Below, in pieces: positions 1 through 5,886 of a DNA stretch of 10,903 nucleotides. The translations under genes were made by a program, and so were the position numbers. The notes below the pieces were generated by a model that was given only the letters and a program-made list of their open reading frames with translations, did not search any database and had not been told where the DNA came from. Positions within the stretch are counted from its first letter, which is position 1. Every line of letters starts with the position of its first letter. This stretch comes from an uncultured Acidimicrobiaceae bacterium (GTDB lineage Bacteria > Actinomycetota > Acidimicrobiia > Acidimicrobiales > Microtrichaceae): NCBI GenBank assembly GCA_937868025.1, contig CALMLJ010000301.1, positions 1 through 10,903 of the forward strand. Direction: 5' to 3'.

Positions 1-3
1 GTC

Positions 4-552
4 GTGTCCGCTCCTCTGGTCGGCGCTTGGTCGGCGGCGCTCGTTCTGGTGGCCCTGGTATGCGCTCGCGGCGCCGGTCGACGTCGGGAGGCGCGCCAGC
101 TCGATCGCGACCTCACCGCGGTGGCCACGATCGCCGACCTGCTCGGCATCGCCCTCGGCAGTGGCTTGGCGCTCGGACCGGCAATCGTCGCCGTCCAACA
201 GCGACTCCGACCGGGCGACGATGCCGCCTTTGCCGGCGTCGTCGTCGACCTCGAGCGAGGTCGATCGGTCGACGAGGCGTTGGACGCCTGGGCAGGCCGC
301 AGCCAACCCGTCGGCGAACTCGCCGCGCTGCTGCGCGGTGCCGGTCGGAGTGGCGCCGCGATCGTGGACGCCCTCGCCCGATTCGGCAACGACGTTCGTC
401 GCCGACGCCGACGACGCGCCGAGGAGCGGGCGCGTCGTCTCCCCGTCGCCATGCTGCTCCCGTTGGTCACGTGCGTCCTTCCGGCCTTCGGTCTCGTGAC
501 CGTCGTGCCGATGGTCGCCGTCGGTCTCGGTCGGCTCGGCCCACCGGGCTGA
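4..552 (+). CDS. tadC: TadC-like type II/IV secretion system F-domain protein of a Tad pilus
   Basis: Inner-membrane platform protein of the tight-adherence (Tad/Flp) pilus, expected to pair with TadB and couple the TadA ATPase to pilin assembly. The 182-residue protein has a membrane segment at about 5-22, the amphipathic helical T2SSF core at about 38-128, a run of seven arginines (132-138), and a long hydrophobic C-terminus (about 146-175) containing the LPVAMLLPLVTCVLPAF stretch typical of TadC C-termini. It is short compared with proteobacterial TadC (about 300 residues), but close to the small TadC of mycobacterial Tad loci as I recall it. The frame is open to the left edge, so GTG at 4 is only the first visible start and the true one may lie upstream. 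A pilin and a TadE-like gene follow on the same strand. The F-domain assignment is firm; TadC rather than TadB rests on size and gene order. Confidence 0.85.
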   Translation: MSAPLVGAWSAALVLVALVCARGAGRRREARQLDRDLTAVATIADLLGIALGSGLALGPAIVAVQQRLRPGDDAAFAGVVVDLERGRSVDEALDAWAGRSQPVGELAALLRGAGRSGAAIVDALARFGNDVRRRRRRRAEERARRLPVAMLLPLVTCVLPAFGLVTVVPMVAVGLGRLGPPG

Positions 553-575
553 CGCCTCGAGATCCTCCCTCGTCC

Positions 576-595
576 GGTGCCGAGCCCACGGCGCC
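576..595 (+). other. Weak hairpin in the tadC-pilin gap
   Basis: In the 95-base gap between tadC and the pilin gene, GGTGCC (576-581) can pair with GGCGCC (590-595) through six pairs including one G-U, around an 8-base loop. A pyrimidine-rich tract follows but there is no run of T, so it is not a convincing terminator. It could protect or process the pilin message, or be chance in GC-rich DNA. Confidence 0.25.
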
Positions 596-637
596 GACCC
601 CTTCTTCTTCCCCCACCATCCCGACACCCACCACGTC

Positions 638-642
638 AGAGG
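638..642 (+). promoter_or_regulatory. Ribosome binding site fixing the pilin start
   Basis: AGAGG lies five bases upstream of ATG at 648. It decides the start of the pilin inside a frame that stays open far upstream, overlapping the tadC region in another frame. Confidence 0.6.
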
Positions 643-647
643 TCGTC

Positions 648-845
648 ATGTTCCGATTCCCTTTCCTGCACCGTCTCGCCGCGCTCGAACGCGGCCAGAG
701 CACCGCGGAGTACGCGCTCGTGCTCGTCGCCGTGACGTCGATGGTTGCAGTGGTCATCGCGTACGTCAGCGGGGACGGTGGCGGCCTCATCACCGGTCTG
801 TTCGGTGCCGCCTTCGCCAAGATGCGGTCGCTCGTCGGCGGATGA
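648..845 (+). CDS. Flp-like pilin (actinobacterial DUF4244 type)
   Basis: Small pilin, 65 residues, probably the structural subunit of the Tad fibre. It has a short basic leader (residues 1-16), then G16 followed by QSTAEY, which matches the Flp-type prepilin peptidase site: cleavage after Gly, Glu at +5 and Tyr at +6. A single hydrophobic helix follows (about 23-40), then a Gly-rich turn and the tail ITGLFGAAFAK, resembling the small Flp/DUF4244 proteins next to tadC in actinobacteria. The start is ATG 648 because the leader and site then sit at the N-terminus and AGAGG lies five bases upstream; the same frame is open far upstream, but that stretch is a low-complexity Arg-rich shadow of tadC. 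The stop overlaps the start of the TadE-like gene (ATGA), so the two are probably translationally coupled. No prepilin peptidase is in view. Confidence 0.85.
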   Translation: MFRFPFLHRLAALERGQSTAEYALVLVAVTSMVAVVIAYVSGDGGGLITGLFGAAFAKMRSLVGG

Positions 846-1231
846 TGCCGATCGCGACGCTCCCACCTCGGTCGGACCGGGCTCAGGCGACCGTGGAGCT
901 GGCGTTGGTGATGCCCGTGGTCGCGGTGCTCGTCCTCGTTGTGCTGCAGGTCGTGGTGGTGATGCGCGATTCGGTCGCGCTCACCGCCGCGGCGCGGGCG
1001 GCGGCGCGGCGGGCCATGGTCGACCCGGGTCCGGCGTCGGTCCGAGCGGCGGCCGTCGGTGAGACGAGGTTGTCGCCCGCCCGCCTGAGCGTGTCCATCG
1101 GCGGGTCCACCGAACCCGGTGGCTACGCGACGGTCACGGTCCGGTACTCGTCGCCGACCGACGTGCCGCTGGTGGGCGCGTTCGTCGGCGATGTCGCGCT
1201 CTCGGAGCGGTTCGTTGTGCTCCGGGAATGA
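842..1231 (+). CDS. tadE: TadE-like pseudopilin
   Basis: Minor pilin-like protein of the Tad system, 129 residues. Near the N-terminus a processing-site-like sequence, A14 followed by QATVELAL, places Glu19 at +5 of the predicted mature protein, as in TadE/TadF pseudopilins. It is followed by a strongly hydrophobic helix (about 20-41). The rest is a predicted periplasmic/extracellular domain with an Ala/Arg-rich helix (about 45-72) and beta-rich sequence ending in FVVLRE, the usual shape of the small actinobacterial TadE-like proteins. It starts on the ATGA overlap with the pilin stop; a second ATG immediately downstream (845) is an alternative start. No further Tad gene follows: the next gene is a STAS protein after a 53-base gap, so this appears to be the end of the operon. 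Confidence 0.82.
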   Translation: MMPIATLPPRSDRAQATVELALVMPVVAVLVLVVLQVVVVMRDSVALTAAARAAARRAMVDPGPASVRAAAVGETRLSPARLSVSIGGSTEPGGYATVTVRYSSPTDVPLVGAFVGDVALSERFVVLRE

Positions 1232-1272
1232 CGGCGGGGTGGGGGGACAACCAATCAGGGAGGGTTCGGCGG

Positions 1273-1278
1273 TAGCCT
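1273..1278 (+). promoter_or_regulatory. Candidate -10 element for a leaderless STAS gene
   Basis: TAGCCT fits the actinobacterial -10 pattern TANNNT and ends six bases before the GTG at 1285, so transcription would begin at or next to the start codon. Its first three bases are also the in-frame TAG that bounds the STAS reading frame upstream. There is no Shine-Dalgarno sequence at normal distance: the nearest purine tract, AGGGAGGG, is about 20 bases upstream. No convincing -35 is visible. Confidence 0.45.
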
Positions 1279-1284
1279 CGGCCT

Positions 1285-1614
1285 GTGTACTTTCACGTCC
1301 GCCGTGGGGAGCAGGGCCGCTGGACGATGGTGCACGTCCTCGGGGAGATCGATCTCGCCACGGCCCCGCAGTACCGCAGCGAGTTGATTGCCGCCGCGTC
1401 GGCGTCGACGGCGCTGGCGATCGACCTGACCGACTGCGACCTCATCGACTCGGTCGGCCTCGGCGTCACCGTCGGCGGCGCCCGCCGGATGTGGGGCGCC
1501 GGCGGCCAGTTCGCCGTGGTGACCAACGACCGGATCCGCCGGACGTTCGAACGATGCCGTCTCGACGAGATCCTCGATCTCGTCGACGCGCCGGAGGCGT
1601 TGCCGGCGGCATGA
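1285..1614 (+). CDS. STAS-domain anti-sigma factor antagonist (BldG/RsbV/SpoIIAA-like)
   Basis: Cytoplasmic partner-switch protein of 109 residues that, when unphosphorylated, should bind its cognate anti-sigma kinase and free the sigma factor or other target. The whole protein is one STAS domain: the strand WTMVHVLGEIDLATAP (13-28), then the switch loop IDSVGLG with Ser56 in the position phosphorylated in SpoIIAA (Ser58), then GARRMWGAGGQFAVV. The segment GLGVTVGGARR resembles Streptomyces BldG closely. GTG at 1285 is the only start available: an in-frame TAG lies 12 bases upstream and the first STAS strand begins a few residues in. No Shine-Dalgarno is visible, so a leaderless message is likely. 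The stop overlaps the start of the HATPase gene (ATGA), and a strong hairpin lies near the 3' end of the gene. The upstream stressor or phosphatase is not in the window. Confidence 0.92.
   Translation: MYFHVRRGEQGRWTMVHVLGEIDLATAPQYRSELIAAASASTALAIDLTDCDLIDSVGLGVTVGGARRMWGAGGQFAVVTNDRIRRTFERCRLDEILDLVDAPEALPAA
1562..1586 (+). other. Perfect 10-bp stem, 5-base loop at the 3' end of the STAS gene
   Basis: TCGACGAGAT (1562-1571) is followed by CCTCG and then its exact reverse complement ATCTCGTCGA (1577-1586). It codes for the LDEILDLVDA segment and ends 24 bases before the HATPase start codon. It has no T-run, so it is not a classic terminator. It could tune the antagonist to anti-sigma ratio by stalling, processing or mRNA protection. 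Confidence 0.5.
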
Positions 1615-2042
1615 TTCCGACGCACACGACCGAGCTGGACATCCCCGCCGAGAGCCGGTTCGTGGCGACGGCGCGCAACTTCGTGGCCGACGCGGCGCGG
1701 CACGGTGGCTGGATGGACGATCAGCGGCTCGACGATCTGCGGCTCGTGGTGTCCGAGACGGTGACCAACGCGTTGCACGCCCAGGCGACCAGCAGCGTCG
1801 ACGAGTTGATCCACGTGGTGGCCGCCGTCTACGCCGACCGGATCGAGATCGAGGTCACCGACTCGGCGGGCGGCTTCGAACCCCCCGACGAGGCGCCGGC
1901 CCTGCCCGAGCCCGACCTCCGCCGTGAAGGCGGGTTCGGCCTCCCGTTGATCGAGGCGCTGTCGGACGAGGCATCGTTCACCCGCACGCCGTCGGGCACG
2001 CGGGTCCGGGTCGTGGTGTTCCGCGATCCTCCCGCCGCCTGA
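1611..2042 (+). CDS. Anti-sigma factor serine kinase, HATPase_c_2 (RsbW/SpoIIAB/BldG-partner type)
   Basis: GHKL-fold serine kinase/anti-sigma factor of 143 residues, expected to bind ATP, phosphorylate the neighbouring STAS protein on its switch serine, and sequester a sigma factor. Visible motifs: the N-box with Glu49 and Asn53 in VVSETVTNALHA; the G1-like box DSAGGF (84-89), where the usual DxGxG reads D-S-A-G-G; and the G2-like box GGFGLPLIEAL (107-117). The first 30 residues form the first strand and helix of the family. The start is the ATG overlapping the STAS stop; GGAGG lies 13 bases upstream, rather far, so translation may depend on coupling. A hairpin ends 24 bases before the start. 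The domain call is firm, but the target is unknown: no sigma factor gene is in the window, as with the bldG partner in Streptomyces. Confidence 0.9.
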   Translation: MIPTHTTELDIPAESRFVATARNFVADAARHGGWMDDQRLDDLRLVVSETVTNALHAQATSSVDELIHVVAAVYADRIEIEVTDSAGGFEPPDEAPALPEPDLRREGGFGLPLIEALSDEASFTRTPSGTRVRVVVFRDPPAA

Positions 2043-2084
2043 CCGGGCGGCGCTCCAAGCCCTTCGACGGCTACAGGCCCGGTC
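2041..2084. terminator. Inverted repeat between convergent genes, possible bidirectional terminator
   Basis: GACCGGGC (2041-2048) and GCCCGGTC (2077-2084) are exact inverted copies around a 28-base loop, in the 28-base gap between two convergent genes. The left arm covers the last bases of the anti-sigma stop codon and the right arm falls in the last codons of the ATPase gene. There is no T-run in either direction and the loop is long, so this is weak evidence for termination. Confidence 0.3.
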
Positions 2085-4440
2085 GGGTGCGTGGTTCGTG
2101 GAAGACCCGGTGCGCCACCATCATCGCCGCCCCGGCCGCGGCCACGGCGAGGAGCGCCGTGATGAGGATCGGTGTCGGCGGGAGGTTGAGCGCGAAGAAG
2201 TCGCGTCCCATCGGGGTGACGAAGGCCAGCGCGACGGCCCCGCCCATGGCGATCACGAGCGCCAACTTCCAGCCGACGAGCGGGCGGGCGTTGCGCAGCA
2301 GCACGATCAACGAACAGCCGGCCAGCGTCATCGTTGCGGCGGTCTGCTGTTCCATCAGCGCGAGGCTCTGCGGATCGGCGGGGGTGTAGTGGCGCCGGGC
2401 CACCACGTACGTGACGAGGGTAGCGACCGCGCAGATGACGCCGAACGGGACCGAGTCGCGTGCGACTCGCCGGAGGAAGTCGCCACGCACCCGGTCGGTG
2501 TTCGGCGCCAGGGCCAGGAGGAACGACGGCACACCGATGCACAGGGTGCTGATGAGGGTCAGATGTCGCGGGAGGAACGGGAAGTCGAGCGCCAGCGCTC
2601 CGGTCACGAAGGCGAAGATCACGGCGTAGGTCGTCTTGGTGAGGTAGAGGCCGGCGACACGCTGGAGGTTGTTGATGACCCGACGGCCCTCGGCCACGAC
2701 GGCGGGGAGGCCGGCGAACGAACTGTCGAGGAGGACGATCTGGGCCACGGCGCGGGTGGCCTCCGACCCCGAGGCCATGGCGATGCCGCAGTCGGCGTCC
2801 TTGAGAGCCAGCACGTCGTTGACGCCATCCCCGGTCATCGCAACGGTGTGGCCCCGTGACTGCAACGCCTTCACCATCTCCCGCTTCTGGTGGGGGCTGA
2901 CGCGGCCGAACACCGTCGTTGCCTCGACCGCGTCGGCGAGTGCCTCGGGGTCGTCGGGAAGGGTGCGGGCGTCGACGGCCGACTCGGCACCGGCGAGGCC
3001 CGCCCGTGCCGCGACAGCGGCGACCGTCGCCGGGTTGTCGCCCGAGATCACCTTGAGCGTCACCCCCTGCTGGGCGAAGTACTCGAGCGTTGCGCTGGCG
3101 TCGGGGCGGATCTTGTCGGTGAGCATGACGAGGGCGACGGCGCCCAGGTCGTCGGGGAGCCCGTCGGCGTCAGCGTCGATCGCCTCCGAGGAGTGTGCGA
3201 GGAGCAGGACGCGGAGGCCGTCTTCCGCTGCAGCCGACACGCGGTCGGCAACGGCGGCGAACGCCGACTCGGCCAGGATCATCTCGGGTGCACCGAACAG
3301 CCACCAACCGTGGTGCTCGAACCCGGTGGCGCTCCACTTGCGAGCCGACGAGAAGGGAACGCCGCCCACGCGGGTCCAGTCGAGCGGCGCTTCGGCGTAG
3401 CGGTCGGCGAGCGCCTGTTGGGTCGGATTCGGGTTCGGGTCCGCCCACGCGATCGCCGCGAGCGCGTTGTCGATCGAGGTCGCGTCGTACTCGTCGGAGA
3501 CGCATTCGAGGCGGTCGACCACCATCGTGCCTTCGGTGATGGTGCCGGTCTTGTCGAGGCAGACCACGTCGACCCGGGCCAGGATCTCGACCGCCGGGAG
3601 TTCCTGCACGAGGGTTCGACGCTTGGCGAGGCGAACGACGCCGACCGCGAACGCCACGCTCGTGAGCAGGACCAGGCCCTCGGGCACCATGCCGACCATG
3701 CCGGCGACCGCGGCGACGAGCGCGTCGCCGACCGACTTGCCGGGCTGGCGCAGCTGTGACCACACGAGCCCGATCGCTGCGGGAATCAGCGCCCACGACA
3801 CCCAGGTGACGATCTTGTCGATCGAGGTCCGCAGCTCGCTGTTGGCCAGCGAGAAACGTCGCGCCTCCTCGGCGAGCTTCGCGGCGTAGGCATCGGCGCC
3901 GACCTTGGTGACTCGGGCGCGCCCGGACCCGGTCACGACGAAGCTGCCGGAGAAGAGCTCGGAGCCCGGCGACTTCACCTCGGGGTCGGCCTCGCCGGTG
4001 AGGAGCGATTCGTCGATCTCGAGCGCGTCGGACTCGATCACCTCGGCATCGGCCACGACCTGGCCGCCGGGCCGGAGTTCGATGACGTCGTCGAGCACGA
4101 TGTGGTCGACGCTCATCTCCACGACCTTGCCGTCGCGGACGACGTGCGCCGCCGGCGCCGACAGCACTGCCAGCTGATCGAGTGTGCGCTTCGCCCTGAC
4201 CTCCTGGATGATGCCGATCACCGAGTTGGCGATGATGACGCCGCCGAACAGCGCGTCCTGGGGCGAACCCGACGCGAGCACGATCACCACGAGCAGGCCG
4301 ATGAGGGCGTTGAACCTCGTCAGCACGTTGGCGCGCAGGATCTCGGTGACCGTCCGCGACGGGGCGGGCGGCACCTCGTTGACGAGGCCGCGGCGTACGC
4401 GGTCCTCGACCTCGGCGGCGGTCAGGCCGTCGCGGGTCAC
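2071..4440 (-). CDS. ctpE: CtpE-like cation-translocating P-type ATPase
   Basis: Membrane ATP-driven cation pump of 789 residues. Motifs in order: actuator loop SLLTGE (145-150), membrane PEGL (253-256) after the GMVGMV turn, phosphorylation site DKTGT with Asp296, nucleotide-binding KWSAT (368-372) and FGAPE (382-386), SGDN (466-469) in place of the usual TGD, and hinge GDGVND (537-542). Membrane pairs lie at about 44-80 and 210-270, and C-terminal hydrophobic segments at about 595-775. Architecture and the stretches ANSVIGIIQEVRAKRTLDQL and VPEGLVLLTSVAFAVGVVRL closely match mycobacterial CtpE, reported to import Ca2+; the substrate here is inferred from that resemblance. The usual KGAPE lysine is Phe, and I cannot tell whether that is shared by all CtpE. 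GTG at 4440 is the only ATG or GTG start before an upstream in-frame stop; no clear Shine-Dalgarno. It lies 52 bases after the acyl-CoA dehydrogenase on the same strand, so co-transcription is plausible. Confidence 0.9.
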   Translation of the reverse strand: MTRDGLTAAEVEDRVRRGLVNEVPPAPSRTVTEILRANVLTRFNALIGLLVVIVLASGSPQDALFGGVIIANSVIGIIQEVRAKRTLDQLAVLSAPAAHVVRDGKVVEMSVDHIVLDDVIELRPGGQVVADAEVIESDALEIDESLLTGEADPEVKSPGSELFSGSFVVTGSGRARVTKVGADAYAAKLAEEARRFSLANSELRTSIDKIVTWVSWALIPAAIGLVWSQLRQPGKSVGDALVAAVAGMVGMVPEGLVLLTSVAFAVGVVRLAKRRTLVQELPAVEILARVDVVCLDKTGTITEGTMVVDRLECVSDEYDATSIDNALAAIAWADPNPNPTQQALADRYAEAPLDWTRVGGVPFSSARKWSATGFEHHGWWLFGAPEMILAESAFAAVADRVSAAAEDGLRVLLLAHSSEAIDADADGLPDDLGAVALVMLTDKIRPDASATLEYFAQQGVTLKVISGDNPATVAAVAARAGLAGAESAVDARTLPDDPEALADAVEATTVFGRVSPHQKREMVKALQSRGHTVAMTGDGVNDVLALKDADCGIAMASGSEATRAVAQIVLLDSSFAGLPAVVAEGRRVINNLQRVAGLYLTKTTYAVIFAFVTGALALDFPFLPRHLTLISTLCIGVPSFLLALAPNTDRVRGDFLRRVARDSVPFGVICAVATLVTYVVARRHYTPADPQSLALMEQQTAATMTLAGCSLIVLLRNARPLVGWKLALVIAMGGAVALAFVTPMGRDFFALNLPPTPILITALLAVAAAGAAMMVAHRVFHEPRTRPGL

Positions 4441-4492
4441 CCGGGCCGGTACCGGAACGATCGACGACGAGCCTCAGAGGTAGCCGGTGTCA

Positions 4493-5701
4493 TCAGGAGT
4501 AGCGCCCCAGCTCGGTGCGAGCGACCTGGCGACGGTGGACTTCGTCGGGACCGTCGGCGAACCGGAGGGTGCGCAGCCCGGCGTACATGCGAGCGAGCGG
4601 GAAGTCGTCGCTCACTCCGCCGCCGCCGTGCGCCTGGATGGAGCGGTCGACGACTCGCAGCGCCATGTTCGGCACGACGACCTTGATCGAGGAGATCTCC
4701 ACGGCGGCACCCTTGTTGCCGACGGTGTCCATCAGCCACGCCGCTTTGAAGGTGAGGAGGCGAGCCTGTTCGATCTCCATACGGGAGTCGGCGATCCACT
4801 CGCGGATGACCCCTTGTTCGGCCAGTGGCCGACCGAACGCCACACGGTCGGTGACGCGGCGGCACATCAGCTCGAGCGCACGCTCGGCGATGCCGATGCA
4901 GCGCATGCAATGGTGGATGCGGCCGGGGCCGAGGCGGGCCTGGGCGATCATGAAACCGGCCCCTTCCTCGGCGATGATGTTCTCGACCGGCACCCGGACG
5001 TCCTCGAACCGGAGCTCGACGTGGCCTTCCCGGTCCTGGTAGCCGAACACGGGCAGGTCACGGACGACGGTGAGGCCGGGCGTGTCGCGGGGGACGAGGA
5101 TCATCGACTGCTGGAGGTGACGCGACGCCGTCGGGTCGGTCTTGCCCATCACGATGAAGATCTTGCATCGGTCCGACGCCGCGCCGGAGATCCACCACTT
5201 GCGCCCGTTCAGGACGTACTCGTCGCCGTCGCGGACGATGGAGAGCTGGATGTTGGTGGCGTCGGAGCTGGCGACGTCGGGCTCGGTCATGGCGAAGGCC
5301 GACCGGATCTCGCCCTCGAGCAGCGGCTGGAGCCACTGCTCCTTTTGGGCGTCGGTCCCGAACATCGTCAGGACTTCCATGTTGCCGGTGTCGGGCGCGG
5401 CGCAGTTGAGGGCCTCGGGCGCCAGATGGATCGACCGACCGGTGATCTCGGCGAGCGGGGCGTAGTCGAGGTTCGACAGGCCTTCTGTCCACTGGGTCTC
5501 GTGGGGCAGGAAGAGGTTCCACAACCCGCGGGTGCGGGCTTCGGCCTTGAGGTCCTCGACGATCTGGGGATGGGCGTGCGGGTCGCCGAGGGCAGCCATC
5601 TGCTCCTCGTAGACCACCTCGGCGGGGTAGACGCATTCGTCCATGAAGGCGAGAAGCTTGTCCTGCAACGCGAGAGCGGTCGGGCTCAGTTGAAAATCCA
5701 T
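4493..5701 (-). CDS. Acyl-CoA dehydrogenase, ACAD10/11-like
   Basis: Flavin-dependent acyl-CoA dehydrogenase of 402 residues, catalysing alpha,beta-desaturation of an acyl-CoA and passing electrons to ETF; cytoplasmic. Seen in order: N-terminal helical domain (about 1-125); [15 protein letters not shown] (136-150) of the flavin-binding beta domain; [10 protein letters not shown] (165-174); [15 protein letters not shown] (286-300) and [11 protein letters not shown] (356-366) of the C-terminal helical domain; then ADGPDEVH (382-389). Asp383 falls where short- and medium-chain enzymes have the catalytic Glu (MCAD Glu376). The ADGPDEVH block and overall length are typical of the ACAD10/11 branch, whose members act on long or branched, or 4-hydroxy, acyl-CoAs in animals; the bacterial substrate cannot be read from sequence. 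ATG at 5701 is preceded by GGAGA (5706-5710 on the minus strand, spacer four bases). It is divergent from topA and upstream of the ATPase. Confidence 0.94.
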   Translation of the reverse strand: MDFQLSPTALALQDKLLAFMDECVYPAEVVYEEQMAALGDPHAHPQIVEDLKAEARTRGLWNLFLPHETQWTEGLSNLDYAPLAEITGRSIHLAPEALNCAAPDTGNMEVLTMFGTDAQKEQWLQPLLEGEIRSAFAMTEPDVASSDATNIQLSIVRDGDEYVLNGRKWWISGAASDRCKIFIVMGKTDPTASRHLQQSMILVPRDTPGLTVVRDLPVFGYQDREGHVELRFEDVRVPVENIIAEEGAGFMIAQARLGPGRIHHCMRCIGIAERALELMCRRVTDRVAFGRPLAEQGVIREWIADSRMEIEQARLLTFKAAWLMDTVGNKGAAVEISSIKVVVPNMALRVVDRSIQAHGGGGVSDDFPLARMYAGLRTLRFADGPDEVHRRQVARTELGRYS

Positions 5702-5780
5702 GGCGTCTCCGGAGTGGGTCGTTCGTGCGCGATCGGCCAGGTGCCGAACGCGGCTTGGCCCATCAGGACAGTATCGGTTG

Positions 5781-5794
5781 CGCCGTCGACGGCG
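5781..5794. promoter_or_regulatory. 14-bp perfect palindrome, candidate operator
   Basis: CGCCGTCGACGGCG is self-complementary over all 14 bases and lies 80 bases upstream of the acyl-CoA dehydrogenase start, just upstream of a weak minus-strand -10 candidate (TACTGT). A FadR/TetR-type repressor site would suit the gene, but no such regulator is in the window. GTCGAC cores are common in GC-rich DNA, so chance is possible. Confidence 0.3.
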
Positions 5795-5805
5795 ACGCTT
5801 CGGGC

Positions 5806-5826
5806 CGGCGCGGAGTGGACGCGCCG
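5806..5826. promoter_or_regulatory. Inverted repeat, 7-bp arms, candidate operator
   Basis: CGGCGCG (5806-5812) and CGCGCCG (5820-5826) are exact inverted copies separated by GAGTGGA. The repeat ends 23 bases upstream of the TTGACA proposed as the topA -35, so it could be an activator or repressor site for either gene. The regulator is unknown. Confidence 0.3.
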
Positions 5827-5849
5827 ATTCACCTTTGTTCTGGGGATGT

Positions 5850-5879
5850 TTGACACCGCTACACGTCGGCGTCTTGAGT
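5850..5879 (+). promoter_or_regulatory. Candidate topA promoter, possibly giving a leaderless message
   Basis: TTGACA (5850-5855) is a perfect -35 hexamer. Eighteen bases on, TTGAGT (5874-5879) is a poor -10 (matches TATAAT at three of six positions), and the ATG at 5887 comes seven bases later, the distance expected for transcription starting at the start codon. No Shine-Dalgarno is present before either possible start. Confidence 0.4.
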
Positions 5880-5886
5880 GTCCCCC

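Larger units (their letters stand above)
5702..5886. promoter_or_regulatory. Divergent intergenic region, acyl-CoA dehydrogenase / topA
   Basis: This 185-base gap must hold the promoters of both divergent genes. It has two dyads: a 14-bp perfect palindrome CGCCGTCGACGGCG at 5781-5794, and CGGCGCG / CGCGCCG arms around a 7-base loop at 5806-5826. A minus-strand TACTGT (5773 down to 5768) is a weak -10 candidate for the acyl-CoA dehydrogenase, without a good -35. The topA promoter candidate is listed separately. No small gene is supported in the gap. Confidence 0.5.

Noticed and set aside
27..647. Arg-rich N-terminal extension of the pilin frame
   Set aside because: Overlaps tadC in another frame and has no domain; ATG 648 has an RBS and gives a proper prepilin leader.
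1119..1610. In-frame N-terminal extension of the HATPase protein
   Set aside because: It overlaps TadE and STAS coding in other frames and is low-complexity; the GHKL domain begins right after ATG 1611.
4446..4455. 10-bp palindrome CCGGTACCGG before the ATPase start as an operator
   Set aside because: Short, of a type common in GC-rich DNA, and there is no promoter beside it.
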